A program made the translations under genes and the position numbers. The notes beneath the pieces are model-generated. The model did not search any database. It saw only the letters and a program-made list of their open reading frames with translations, and was not told the DNA's origin. DNA of 13,969 nt from Candidatus Micrarchaeaceae archaeon (GTDB lineage: Archaea > Micrarchaeota > Micrarchaeia > Micrarchaeales > Micrarchaeaceae). Positions 1 through 6,750 of this stretch are shown here, piece after piece (position 1 is the first letter of the stretch; every line of letters begins with the position of its first letter). The stretch covers positions 1-13,969 of the forward strand of contig DAIDAQ010000028.1 in assembly GCA_027310535.1 (NCBI GenBank). The letters run 5' to 3'.

Positions 1-3
1 TCA

Positions 4-78
4 TGGGCCCGCGGAGATTTGAACTCCGGATCTCCCGATTATCAGTCGGACGCTCTGACCATGCTGAGCTACGGGCCC
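4..78 (-). tRNA. tRNA-Ile (anticodon GAU)
   Basis: Read on the minus strand, this folds into a complete cloverleaf of 75 nt. The 7-bp acceptor stem GGGCCCG/CGGGCCC is perfect, the D-arm stem is GCTC/GAGC, and the anticodon stem is TCCGA/TCGGG with one G-U pair. The loop CTGATAA places anticodon GAT at 43..41. The variable loop is 5 nt and the T-arm CGGAG-TTCAAAT-CTCCG is perfect. The discriminator is A and no CCA is encoded, as in many archaea. There is no intron. It lies 36 nt after the AMMECR1 gene on the same strand, so it may be read through from that gene or use its own TATA-like element in the gap. Confidence 0.97.
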
Positions 79-110
79 CTAATAAGTATGATGGAGCAAG
101 GTAAATAATC

Positions 111-121
111 CTATTTATTGA
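111..121 (-). promoter_or_regulatory. possible TATA-like element for tRNA-Ile
   Basis: Minus-strand CAATAAATAG lies about 33-43 nt before the mature tRNA-Ile 5' end and overlaps the AMMECR1 stop codon. The position suits a TATA box if transcription begins several bases before the mature end. The match is only compositional. Confidence 0.3.
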
Positions 122-726
122 GTTGAGGCATGCACTTCAATAACAGTTCCGTTTGGCTCTTCCTCGCGGAATATCTGGGTCTCAAAGCACTGGAGCAGAA
201 CCGCCCTCTTCTTCCATGAATCCCCAGGCAGGCCAGCTTTCGTGCAGACTGCCTCGAGAAACTCGAGCTTGCTGAAGTTCTCCTTTATTGCAACATCTGG
301 GAGAAGAAGGCCTGTGGCACCCGCGTGGCTTATTATCAGGCCGTGCCTGCCTAAAACCAGGTTTGACATCCGCTCTTTCCAGCTCTCTCCCAAGGGTCCA
401 TGTTTTGAGAGTATGCTGACCACCACTGTAACCTCATCCATCTCGCTCTTCGACAGTGGGGGGAAGCGCGGATCTCCAAACGCGGCTTCTAGGGCGGCCT
501 CTGTGATCGAGCGCCTGACTGCCATCACAGAGTAGAGGTACCCTATGCAGCCCCTTAAGTATCCTGAAGGATACCGTTCCAATGTCACAAAAAGGCCGTA
601 CCTTTCGTTGAAACTGCCCTGATCGAGCTGCGGCCCGATGTATGCCTGGTCTGCAAGATATCCCAAGATAGCACCCCTCGCTGCCTTGACCAAGACCCTC
701 CCTTTCTTGATCCCGTAGATTTCCAT
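115..726 (-). CDS. AMMECR1-domain protein
   Basis: This encodes a 203-residue protein of the AMMECR1 family, which is conserved in archaea and eukaryotes and has no settled biochemical function. The family signature is visible as LRGCIGY at residues 57-63. It is followed by the EAAFGDPRFPPL segment, a GLLLPDVA strand and a C-terminal W-plus-FL region typical of the fold. The ATG at 726 was chosen because it lies 4 nt after the stop of the upstream beta-helix gene. The family-typical N-terminus, an aromatic and basic lead-in to KAARGAIL, also starts here. The reading frame extends to 837, but that would overlap the upstream gene by 107 bases and add residues foreign to the family. It is likely cotranscribed with the surface protein upstream. 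In other archaea this family often lies near MEMO and radical SAM genes, and none is seen here. Confidence 0.9.
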   Translation of the reverse strand: MEIYGIKKGRVLVKAARGAILGYLADQAYIGPQLDQGSFNERYGLFVTLERYPSGYLRGCIGYLYSVMAVRRSITEAALEAAFGDPRFPPLSKSEMDEVTVVVSILSKHGPLGESWKERMSNLVLGRHGLIISHAGATGLLLPDVAIKENFSKLEFLEAVCTKAGLPGDSWKKRAVLLQCFETQIFREEEPNGTVIEVHASTQ

Positions 727-730
727 GCAA

Positions 731-3667
731 TCATGTACATGACGGCAGTGAACTCCCAAGCCACGCAGAGCATGCATAGCTGTTGCTGCATTTGTTACCG
801 CCAAGGTCTGAGGCTGCATCCAGGTTGGTAGATGCACCGCTGCAGAGCAAGCCCTGCTCCCCGCCTATGAAAGTGTTGTCCTTTATAGAGTTCCTGAGCG
901 AGTTTATGAGGGACATTGCCACCTTTGACGCAGTTGCGACATTGTTGTTTATCTTTGTGTTCGATACGTTCGTGAGCCTGAAAGTATAGCTCCCGTCCAC
1001 AAAGTTGTCCGAAATTGAGCCTGACGCAACATTGCTTGCTATTATTCCATACTGCGACGACAGTATCGTGTCATTTACCACCACGAGCCTCTGCGAGCCG
1101 GTGACGTTGATCGCCGTGGACCTTGAGGAGACAGAGCTGTTAGTAAAGAACGTGTCGTTACTTATTGTGATGGAAGAGTTGCGCGCCAACACGGCGTTTG
1201 TGAAGCCGGCAAGGTTGCAGTTGCTCAGGGATGCGGCGCCGGAGGCGTTCTCGAAGTCTGCGAAAGTGCCGCCGTTCGTAGCTATCACCGTATGGCCTTT
1301 GCAGTTGATGCTGGAATCTGGCTTTGTTATGGTGAAGCACGTGCTGCCGGAGCCATAAGCGTAGTCGCTAGTGAGCTGGAAGTTGTTTGGCGCCTGCGTG
1401 GTCGTGCAGGCAGACGCAGGCTGCAGGGAAGGAGGCAGGACGGCAGCCATCCATGTGCACCCGTATTTCTTCGTGCCGTAGTTTATCCCAACAGACTCGG
1501 AGTTTATGCCGCTGGCCTGCTCGCTGCAAACATAATCCTGTGCATTCCTCTCGGCATAGTTGTAAACAACGGTGTTGTTCCGGGAGTTGCCGTCAAGGAA
1601 CATGCCCGTGACAGTGGAGACAAAGCTGTTGTTGCGGATGAAGTTCGACGCTGAGTCCAGCAGGTAAAGCGCGATGTTGGAGTAGAGGCCGTTGTTTATC
1701 TTGTTGCCCTGGACAAGGCTCTGGCTGACATTTGAGAGATAGATACTGTAGTTGTACGTCGTGTTTACCGTGTTGTTGATGAGCGTGATGTATTTCGCGC
1801 CCGTGACATTTATTCCAGTGACGGCGCCGCTGGAGACGATGTTGCTTATGTATATCTTGGAGCCGCTTGCGTATATCCCGTTCCTGAAACCGTAGATGCT
1901 GCAGTTCTCTATCAGTACGTCAGACTTGCCTGCAGCCAGGATCCCCGAACCTCTCTGTACGGGCGATATGATTGAATGGCCGTTGCAGTTGAGCGTCGTG
2001 CCGTTCTGGAGTATGTTGAAGCATGTGGATGTCACGCCAACGAGGTTAGACATCAATAAGTAGGTCCCTGGCTTTACAAGCGGAGAACATGATTGAAGCG
2101 GGTAGAACTGCAGCGAGGGTGCGATACGGAACTTGCAGTTTGCCCAAGGCGCATCCCCCACTGTGCAGCTACTTGCCTGGAAGAGGTTCCCGGAAGAGAC
2201 ATTCAGCGCAGAGTCAAGCGCATACACGTCAGCCACGCTGTTGTTTTTGGCCACGCCACCCTCGAATGTATTCGTTGTTGACCCTGTAAGGTAGATACCA
2301 AACCGGTTCAACAGAAAGTTAAACTTGTTGACAACCGTGTACAATGCGCCGGAGAGGCCCAGCCCATATTGGTTGCCATAAGCGTTTATGTCGCTCAGGA
2401 TCGCATGCTGGGTACCGCTCAGGCTTATCCCAAACCCTGAGTTGTTGCGCAGCGTGACGCCGCTTATGTTAATATCAGCGAAGCTGCCGACGTTTATCCC
2501 GATCCTTGAGTTCCTTACATTGCAGTTGAAGACACTGACTGAGCTGTTGAAGATGTTTATGCCTGTGGATGCGTCAGATATCGAGTTCCCAAGGCAGTCC
2601 AGTGTGACCCTCTTTGCGGTTATGTTTATGCATGGCTGCTCTGTCGCGCTTGAGTTGAGTGAATAGTTCATGCTTATGTCCTTGGATAGCCTGTAGGTGC
2701 CGCTTGACGAAATTGTACCGCAGCTGCTAACCTGCTTGCCTAGCTGCACATCTGTAAGGTTGGGCTGTATGTTTGCGCCCCTGCATACCGCAAAGCTGCA
2801 TCCGGAGCTGTTGAAGCATATGTTAGCCGAGGCGTAGTTGCTGTGCTTGAACCCGTTTATGCCGCTGCAGGAGAACGATACCGGAGTCGTCCTTATGGTA
2901 TTGTTTACGAACCTGTTGCCTGTTGCGTTCACCACTATCCCTACCTTGGCGTTGTAGGCAAGCCGGCTGTCTGACACCGTGTCGTTCGTGGAGCTGCCGT
3001 TGATCCTGAGCGAGCCGAAGGCGCTAGGGTTGTAGCTCAAAACATCCGAGGAAATGACGCTGTCGCTTGAATTCTGCAGCCATATGTTAGAGACATAATT
3101 GCTGGAGACGTTGCTGGAGGAGATTGATAGGAGCCTGCTCGACCTGGCGTATACGCCGTACGAGAAATTCCTTATTGCACACCCCTCAACAGAAACGTTC
3201 GAGACATTGCTGGCGAGGATTCCGTAGGTGAACGGGGGCACGATGACATACGGCCCGCTCCCATAAAGGCCATTGCCATTGCAGATTATCTGGACATTGC
3301 TTGCGGTAACATTTAGACAGGCACCGCTCTGGATTTGCGTGCTAAGGCTCCCAGCAAGGTAATATTTGCCTGCAGAGCTTATCTCCCTGCAGGAGCTGAT
3401 CTGCGCAAAGTTGGCGTTTGGCACAGTCGTTGGGGCAGTCGTGCCCTGGAAGTATCTGCTGGCAACCTGTGTGTATAACAGGACGGCAGCGGCGGCAGCG
3501 ATCACTATAACAAGTATGACGAGCGGCTTTGCAGGGTTTACCTTCTTTGCCATCCTGACCTTGCCGAGCTGCTGCTGCGATCCGATCGGCGCTGGGCGCG
3601 GCGGGGGCGGAGGCCCCTCAACAGCATGGCCTGCAACAGCAGTCTCACCATCTCCTTGAAATATCAC
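731..3667 (-). CDS. membrane-anchored four-module parallel beta-helix surface protein
   Basis: This encodes a 978-residue protein. Residues 1-48 are a short, proline-rich (PPPPP at 19-23), then basic cytoplasmic tail. Residues 49-65 are a single hydrophobic membrane anchor with no cleavage site apparent, and the remainder would lie outside the cell. The exterior repeats one design four times, at intervals of 211-227 residues, beginning at C93, C316, C527 and C754. Each module has a cap of the form C-x-x-I-x-x-x-G-x-Y-x-L, a C-x-N-I strand and a D-C-x-G-x-x-I strand. Right-handed beta-helix coils rich in N, S, V and I (NosD/CASH-like) follow, and each module ends in another cysteine pair. NxS/T sequons are very frequent, suggesting heavy N-glycosylation. 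The GTG start at 3667 is supported by a strong GGAGGT Shine-Dalgarno. The coils resemble carbohydrate-binding or carbohydrate-cleaving beta-helices, but no catalytic residues are recognisable. A cell-envelope or adhesion role is inferred. Confidence 0.85.
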   Translation of the reverse strand: MIFQGDGETAVAGHAVEGPPPPPRPAPIGSQQQLGKVRMAKKVNPAKPLVILVIVIAAAAAVLLYTQVASRYFQGTTAPTTVPNANFAQISSCREISSAGKYYLAGSLSTQIQSGACLNVTASNVQIICNGNGLYGSGPYVIVPPFTYGILASNVSNVSVEGCAIRNFSYGVYARSSRLLSISSSNVSSNYVSNIWLQNSSDSVISSDVLSYNPSAFGSLRINGSSTNDTVSDSRLAYNAKVGIVVNATGNRFVNNTIRTTPVSFSCSGINGFKHSNYASANICFNSSGCSFAVCRGANIQPNLTDVQLGKQVSSCGTISSSGTYRLSKDISMNYSLNSSATEQPCINITAKRVTLDCLGNSISDASTGINIFNSSVSVFNCNVRNSRIGINVGSFADINISGVTLRNNSGFGISLSGTQHAILSDINAYGNQYGLGLSGALYTVVNKFNFLLNRFGIYLTGSTTNTFEGGVAKNNSVADVYALDSALNVSSGNLFQASSCTVGDAPWANCKFRIAPSLQFYPLQSCSPLVKPGTYLLMSNLVGVTSTCFNILQNGTTLNCNGHSIISPVQRGSGILAAGKSDVLIENCSIYGFRNGIYASGSKIYISNIVSSGAVTGINVTGAKYITLINNTVNTTYNYSIYLSNVSQSLVQGNKINNGLYSNIALYLLDSASNFIRNNSFVSTVTGMFLDGNSRNNTVVYNYAERNAQDYVCSEQASGINSESVGINYGTKKYGCTWMAAVLPPSLQPASACTTTQAPNNFQLTSDYAYGSGSTCFTITKPDSSINCKGHTVIATNGGTFADFENASGAASLSNCNLAGFTNAVLARNSSITISNDTFFTNSSVSSRSTAINVTGSQRLVVVNDTILSSQYGIIASNVASGSISDNFVDGSYTFRLTNVSNTKINNNVATASKVAMSLINSLRNSIKDNTFIGGEQGLLCSGASTNLDAASDLGGNKCSNSYACSAWLGSSLPSCT

Positions 3668-3672
3668 AAAAT

Positions 3673-3678
3673 ACCTCC
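3673..3678 (-). promoter_or_regulatory. Shine-Dalgarno GGAGGT of the beta-helix gene
   Basis: Minus-strand GGAGGT is followed by 5 nt (ATTTT) and then the GTG at 3667. It is a perfect match to the archaeal anti-SD consensus. It decides the GTG start over the internal ATG at residue 39, which has no comparable site. Confidence 0.8.
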
Positions 3679-3715
3679 ATCAGCCGCCTGCGGCGCTAGT
3701 ATCTCATAACGTAAC

Positions 3716-3729
3716 TCTTTATACTTTAC
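3716..3729. promoter_or_regulatory. shared divergent TATA-box region, tRNA-Thr and beta-helix gene
   Basis: On the plus strand CTTTATACTT lies about 25-33 nt before the tRNA-Thr 5' end. On the minus strand the same bases read GTAAAGTATAAAG, a purine/A-rich BRE-like segment followed by a TATA element. This would start a transcript near 3690, leaving a short leader that contains the Shine-Dalgarno of the beta-helix gene. Spacing fits archaeal TBP/TFB promoters in both directions, so a single AT core may serve both genes. Confidence 0.6.
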
Positions 3730-3749
3730 TGCTGTTTACTTCTATGCAT

Positions 3750-3821
3750 GCCCCGGTAACTCAGTGGCAGAGTGCCAGTTTCGTAAACTGGAAGTCGGGG
3801 GTCCAAATCCCTCCCGGGGCT
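3750..3821 (+). tRNA. tRNA-Thr (anticodon CGU)
   Basis: This is a complete 72-nt cloverleaf. The acceptor stem GCCCCGG/CCGGGGC is perfect, the D stem is ACTC/GAGT, and the anticodon stem CCAGT/ACTGG is perfect. The loop TTCGTAA gives anticodon CGT at 3782-3784, which reads ACG. The variable loop is 5 nt, the T stem is GGGGG/CCCTC with one G-U pair, and the discriminator is T as expected for archaeal threonine tRNA. No CCA is encoded directly after the discriminator. The T loop reads TCCAAAT, so the usual U at position 55 is C. A decayed transposase fragment begins shortly downstream on the other strand. Confidence 0.96.
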
Positions 3822-3843
3822 GCCAAATATAAATTACCTACAC

Positions 3844-4075
3844 CTAAAGGGCAGGTTTTGGCTTCAGCTGAAAAGACGCCCCTGAGCCCTCGAGTTGCCC
3901 TCCCTGCTGCTGCGCTGCCTCTGTTCCGCACTGCAGTTCCGCAGCCGTGGTAATGAGACCCATCCCGCAGCGTCTCGTGCCTATATTTCGCGCGCCACTG
4001 AAGGTGCATCTCGTTAACTCCGACCGAATGCGCATTATGCACAAGGCCCTTATTCTCGCAGGTTCCACCATCCAT
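3844..4075 (-). pseudogene. decayed IS200-type TnpA remnant (N-terminal part)
   Basis: A minus-strand frame from ATG 4075 contains the stretch HSVGVNEMHLQWRAKYR (4030..3980), followed by HETLRDG. This has the layout of the N-terminus of Y1 (HUH) TnpA transposases, xSVxxxExHxxWxxKYRxxxL. It matches the intact TnpA at the right edge of this window at about nine positions over some 22 residues. After this the frame loses similarity. The frame shifted by one position continues with an Ala/Gln/Glu-rich segment ending in a stop at 3844, which may be the shifted continuation. No HUH motif or catalytic tyrosine remains. The fragment abuts the 3' side of tRNA-Thr. The N-terminal match is reasonably clear, but the extent and the frameshift are inference. 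Confidence 0.5.
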
Positions 4076-4279
4076 TATATCAATCTACGCTGCCGTTAGG
4101 CCGCGTTAGACGAAAATCGAGGCAGAGAGATAAGAATCCTGTGCCTGTTTCATCCGCATGCGCAAGCGCATGGGTTTTCACAGACCTGCATCAAAACAGA
4201 TATATGCTGAATTGGGTGGCTACTTCTCTATAAGCGACATCGCATTGGTCAATATCACAAGCTGCTTCCGAGGACAACG
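4076..4279. other. gene-free spacer between TnpA remnant and GNAT promoter
   Basis: I see no coding frame or recognisable RNA in this stretch. It contains a perfect 6-bp hairpin with a CAAG tetraloop (CATGCGCAAGCGCATG, 4157-4172) and an AT-rich patch ACAGATATATGC near 4196. It may be further decayed mobile-element sequence belonging to the adjacent remnant. Confidence 0.5.
4157..4172. repeat. perfect inverted repeat / hairpin
   Basis: CATGCG-CAAG-CGCATG forms a 6-bp perfect stem with a 4-nt loop. It is not followed by a T-run (GGGTTTTC comes after), so it is not a convincing terminator. It could be a subterminal hairpin of the decayed IS200-type element, because that family uses hairpins at its ends, but this is unproven. 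Confidence 0.45.
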
Positions 4280-4289
4280 CATATATAAG
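4280..4289 (+). promoter_or_regulatory. TATA box of the GNAT gene
   Basis: CATATATAAG is a strong archaeal TATA match. A start about 25 nt downstream (near 4310) gives a leader of about 80 nt before the ATG at 4394. It also rules out the more upstream in-frame ATG at 4289, which lies inside the box. Confidence 0.6.
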
Positions 4290-4393
4290 TGATATGCTAT
4301 TGTAACGCAGTGAACATCATACCAACGAATCGGTGGCGTGGTACCACAGGTGCACGATGCCAATCGAACCGCACTGCAATAACGATCCCGGGT

Positions 4394-4804
4394 ATGTTGG
4401 GAGTAAGAACAGCATCAGTGGCTGACATAACCCAGATAATGAAGTTGATTTGGAGGGGGGCTGGGGAGGGCGCACTGCTGAAGAGGGGCAGGGAGGAGCT
4501 CAGCTCGATAGCCAGGAAGGGCAACGCCACTGTGGCAGTCGATGGCGCAAAAGTCGTAGGTGTTGCCGTACTCGACTTCTACTCCGCGAGGATGTCGGAG
4601 CTGCGTTCCCTATATGTGCTTCCGGGATATCGTGGCAAAGGCGTGGGGAAAATGCTTGTAGAGGCCGTAGCGGCGAGGGCGGAGGAGCTCGGCGTGGAGG
4701 AGCTGATGACAATAACGCTCAAAGGCAACAAAGGGTGGTTCATCAGGCGCAGGTTCAACGAGGGCCCACACGGCTTCAAGGTCGCGCTCTTCAGGAAGCT
4801 CTAG
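4394..4804 (+). CDS. GNAT-family N-acetyltransferase
   Basis: This encodes a 136-residue single-domain GNAT acetyltransferase. It opens with the family's VRTAxxxDxxxIxxL strand-helix. The central strand E-L-R-S-L-Y-V-L-P (69-77) leads into the acetyl-CoA pyrophosphate-binding loop R80-G-K-G-V-G85 and the following helix. The C-terminal part, with a conserved W-F and a following R-x-F segment, resembles the acetyltransferase domain of N-acetylglutamate synthase (ArgA-like). An amino-acid substrate is therefore possible, but this is not established and no arginine-pathway gene is nearby. The ATG at 4394 was chosen because the family N-terminus begins there and the upstream in-frame ATG lies in the TATA box. 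Its TAG stop shares the four bases CTAG with the stop of the convergent aldo/keto reductase gene. Confidence 0.85.
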   Translation: MLGVRTASVADITQIMKLIWRGAGEGALLKRGREELSSIARKGNATVAVDGAKVVGVAVLDFYSARMSELRSLYVLPGYRGKGVGKMLVEAVAARAEELGVEELMTITLKGNKGWFIRRRFNEGPHGFKVALFRKL

Positions 4805-5616
4805 AGCCTGCTTAGGTACTCATAGTCAAAACCTTCCAGCTGCCACCCACACGCCCCGATTATCTCCCTTATGTGCCCTATACTGCTGGACTTTGGTATT
4901 GGCAGGGACCTCCTCATCAGGTAATTGAGAGCCACCTGCACCGGTGTCTTGCCTGTCCGCCCGCTTATCTCCTGCACCTTCCTGATGTCCTCTATCCTCC
5001 CTGACCCAAATGGGCCCTTGCTAAGAGGGGTGTATGCTATCACTGAAACGCCGTTATGCTCGCAGAAAGGTATTATGTCGCGCTCGCACCTCTTCTTGAA
5101 GAGGTTGTAGCGTATCTGGTTCGCTGCGACCCTGTGGCGCTTGGCCGCCGCGACCGCCTTCCTTGCTTCCTTGACGCTGAAGTTGCTGACACCTATCTGC
5201 CTTACCATGCCCTCGTCGACGAGCCGCTCGATATTCCTTACCGCTTCTGGGATGTCTGTAGTGGGGAGAGCCCAGTGTATCAGGTAAAGGTCTATGTAAT
5301 CTGTCCCAAGGCGCCTGAGGCTCTCCCTTACCGCCTTTGCCATCGCATCTTTCTTCAAGTGCGTTGGAAGGATCTTTGTTATGATGAAAAGCTCGTCCCT
5401 TTCCCGCCCGTCTATTGCCTTCGCGATCAGCTCCTCTGCATGCCCTTTCCCGTACATCTCTGCAGTGTCTATAACGTTTATTCCGTTGTCTAGGGCGAAG
5501 CTCAGCGCCTCTATGTCCCTGCCATCGTTCTTCCTGCTTGCGGCTATGGTCCCACCCATCCCGAAAGTCCCTATACCTACCGGGAAGACCTTTTTGCCAC
5601 CAAAATCAGTTACCAT
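4801..5616 (-). CDS. aldo/keto reductase
   Basis: This encodes a 271-residue NAD(P)H-dependent oxidoreductase of the aldo/keto reductase superfamily, with a (beta/alpha)8 barrel. The full catalytic tetrad is visible: D50 and Y55 in DTAEMYGKG, K81 in IITK, and H114 in LYLIHW. The cofactor-binding end is also present, with GVSNF after strand 5, AYTPLSKG near residue 195, and a PIPKSSS phosphate/nucleotide loop near 240. Length is normal for bacterial and archaeal members. The substrate, a carbonyl compound, cannot be deduced. The ATG at 5616 follows a TATA-like element by about 35 nt and a weak GGAG. It diverges from the 2-oxoacid dehydrogenase operon across a 69-nt gap, and its stop overlaps that of the GNAT gene. 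Confidence 0.92.
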   Translation of the reverse strand: MVTDFGGKKVFPVGIGTFGMGGTIAASRKNDGRDIEALSFALDNGINVIDTAEMYGKGHAEELIAKAIDGRERDELFIITKILPTHLKKDAMAKAVRESLRRLGTDYIDLYLIHWALPTTDIPEAVRNIERLVDEGMVRQIGVSNFSVKEARKAVAAAKRHRVAANQIRYNLFKKRCERDIIPFCEHNGVSVIAYTPLSKGPFGSGRIEDIRKVQEISGRTGKTPVQVALNYLMRRSLPIPKSSSIGHIREIIGACGWQLEGFDYEYLSRL

Positions 5617-5645
5617 GCAAACGATAGCTCCTATTGATAAGAAAC

Positions 5646-5660
5646 CATTTAATACTTTAC
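5646..5660. promoter_or_regulatory. shared divergent TATA-box region, aldo/keto reductase and dehydrogenase operon
   Basis: On the plus strand ATTTAATACTTTAC is centred about 33 nt before the GTG of E1-alpha, predicting an almost leaderless mRNA. On the minus strand the same bases read GTAAAGTATTAAAT, a BRE-like plus TATA arrangement about 35 nt before the aldo/keto reductase ATG. The 9-mer ATACTTTAC (5652-5660) also occurs in the tRNA-Thr/beta-helix promoter. Confidence 0.55.
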
Positions 5661-5685
5661 AGGTTAATATTGGAAGCGTGGTTTA

Positions 5686-6750
5686 GTGAAGAAGCAGGTG
5701 TATAGCTGCGGCATAGACTACCTGCAGGTGATGGACGAGGATGGCGGCATAGACCTGCAGCTGATGCCCAGCATCCCCGATTCAAAGATAGTCGAAATGT
5801 ACAAGTGGATGCTATTTACCAGGAACCTTGACGCGAAGACGCTCAGCCTGCAGAGGCAGGGCAGGGCTGTGACGTATGCACCGTTGGTCGGCGAGGAGGC
5901 ATCGCAGATAGGGGTGGCGCTCGCTATGAGGAAGGACGATGTGCTTGCACCTTCGTTCAGGCAGCACGGAATCCACATTGCGAGGGGGCAGCCGCTTGAT
6001 GACTATTTCATCTACTGGAAAGGCTACGAGGACGGCAGCAAGAGCGCAAGGAGCATAAACGCACTTGCGGTCTGCGTTCCTGTGGGCACGCAGGTGCCTC
6101 ATGGGGCCGGCGTTGCTTTCGCACAGAGATACATGGGCAAGGACGCCGCCACGGTCGCCTATGTGGGGGATGGAGGGACTTCTGAGGGCGACTTCCACGA
6201 GGCGCTTAACTTTGCTGGCGTTTACAAGCTGCCGCTGATAGTCGTGATAGAGAACAACCAGTGGGCGATCTCTGTCCCGAGGAAGGGGCAGACGGCTGCT
6301 GAAACGCTTGCGCAGAAGGCGGTCGCGGCAGGCATACGGGGCGTGCAGGTCGACGGCAACGACGTGCTTGCCGTCTACAAGGCGGCAGCTGACGCACTCG
6401 CCTCTGCCAAAGATGGCCCAACGCTTATAGAGTGCGTCACCTACAGGATGGGCATGCACACTACAGCAGACGACCCGACAAAGTACAGGGCAGAAGAGGA
6501 GGTCAACGCGTGGAAGGCGAGGGATCCACTCAGGAGGGTGAACCTTTACCTCACGTCAAAGGGGCTGTGGAGCAGCCAGCTCGAACAGGAAACGACAGAG
6601 CAGCATCAACGGCAGATAGATGAGGCGGTCGAGAGGGCAGAACAGTTCAAGCCAGACCCAAGGGGCATGTTCGAGACGCTTTACAGCTTCATGCCTGACG
6701 CGCTGAAGGAGGAAGAGGACAACGCGGTAAGCAACAATTTCTGGATGTGA
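5686..6750 (+). CDS. 2-oxoacid dehydrogenase E1 component, alpha subunit
   Basis: This is a 354-residue E1-alpha of a pyruvate/branched-chain 2-oxoacid dehydrogenase complex. It binds thiamine diphosphate and Mg2+, decarboxylates the 2-oxoacid and, with E1-beta, passes the acyl group to lipoyl-E2. The ThDP motif is complete, from G161-D-G to N190-N191. The flanking conserved parts are also present: the QGR...G-E-E-A segment (58-71), PSFRQHG (89-95), V-P-H-G-A-G (137-142), and the HTTADDPTKYR loop that lies near the E1 active site. Length and N-terminus resemble branched-chain-type E1-alpha, as in Thermoplasma, rather than the short pyruvate type. The specificity is not decidable from sequence. 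The GTG at 5686 sits just behind the TATA element, with no Shine-Dalgarno, so a leaderless mRNA is likely. It is the first gene of the operon and overlaps E1-beta by 4 nt. Confidence 0.95.
   Translation: MKKQVYSCGIDYLQVMDEDGGIDLQLMPSIPDSKIVEMYKWMLFTRNLDAKTLSLQRQGRAVTYAPLVGEEASQIGVALAMRKDDVLAPSFRQHGIHIARGQPLDDYFIYWKGYEDGSKSARSINALAVCVPVGTQVPHGAGVAFAQRYMGKDAATVAYVGDGGTSEGDFHEALNFAGVYKLPLIVVIENNQWAISVPRKGQTAAETLAQKAVAAGIRGVQVDGNDVLAVYKAAADALASAKDGPTLIECVTYRMGMHTTADDPTKYRAEEEVNAWKARDPLRRVNLYLTSKGLWSSQLEQETTEQHQRQIDEAVERAEQFKPDPRGMFETLYSFMPDALKEEEDNAVSNNFWM

Noticed and set aside
727..837. Longer N-terminus of the AMMECR1 protein
   Set aside because: It would overlap the beta-helix gene by more than 100 bases, and the extra residues are unlike the family.
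3761..4075. Functional 104-residue minus-strand protein running into tRNA-Thr
   Set aside because: Its C-terminal part is the complement of the tRNA, and only the N-terminal stretch resembles anything (TnpA). It is treated as a remnant instead.
4289..4393. Longer N-terminus of the GNAT protein from ATG 4289
   Set aside because: That ATG lies in the TATA box, upstream of the predicted transcript start, and the extra 35 residues are unlike the family.
5812..6459. 215-codon minus-strand frame opposite E1-alpha
   Set aside because: It is antisense to a conserved ThDP enzyme. It has no recognisable motif and no promoter or ribosome site.
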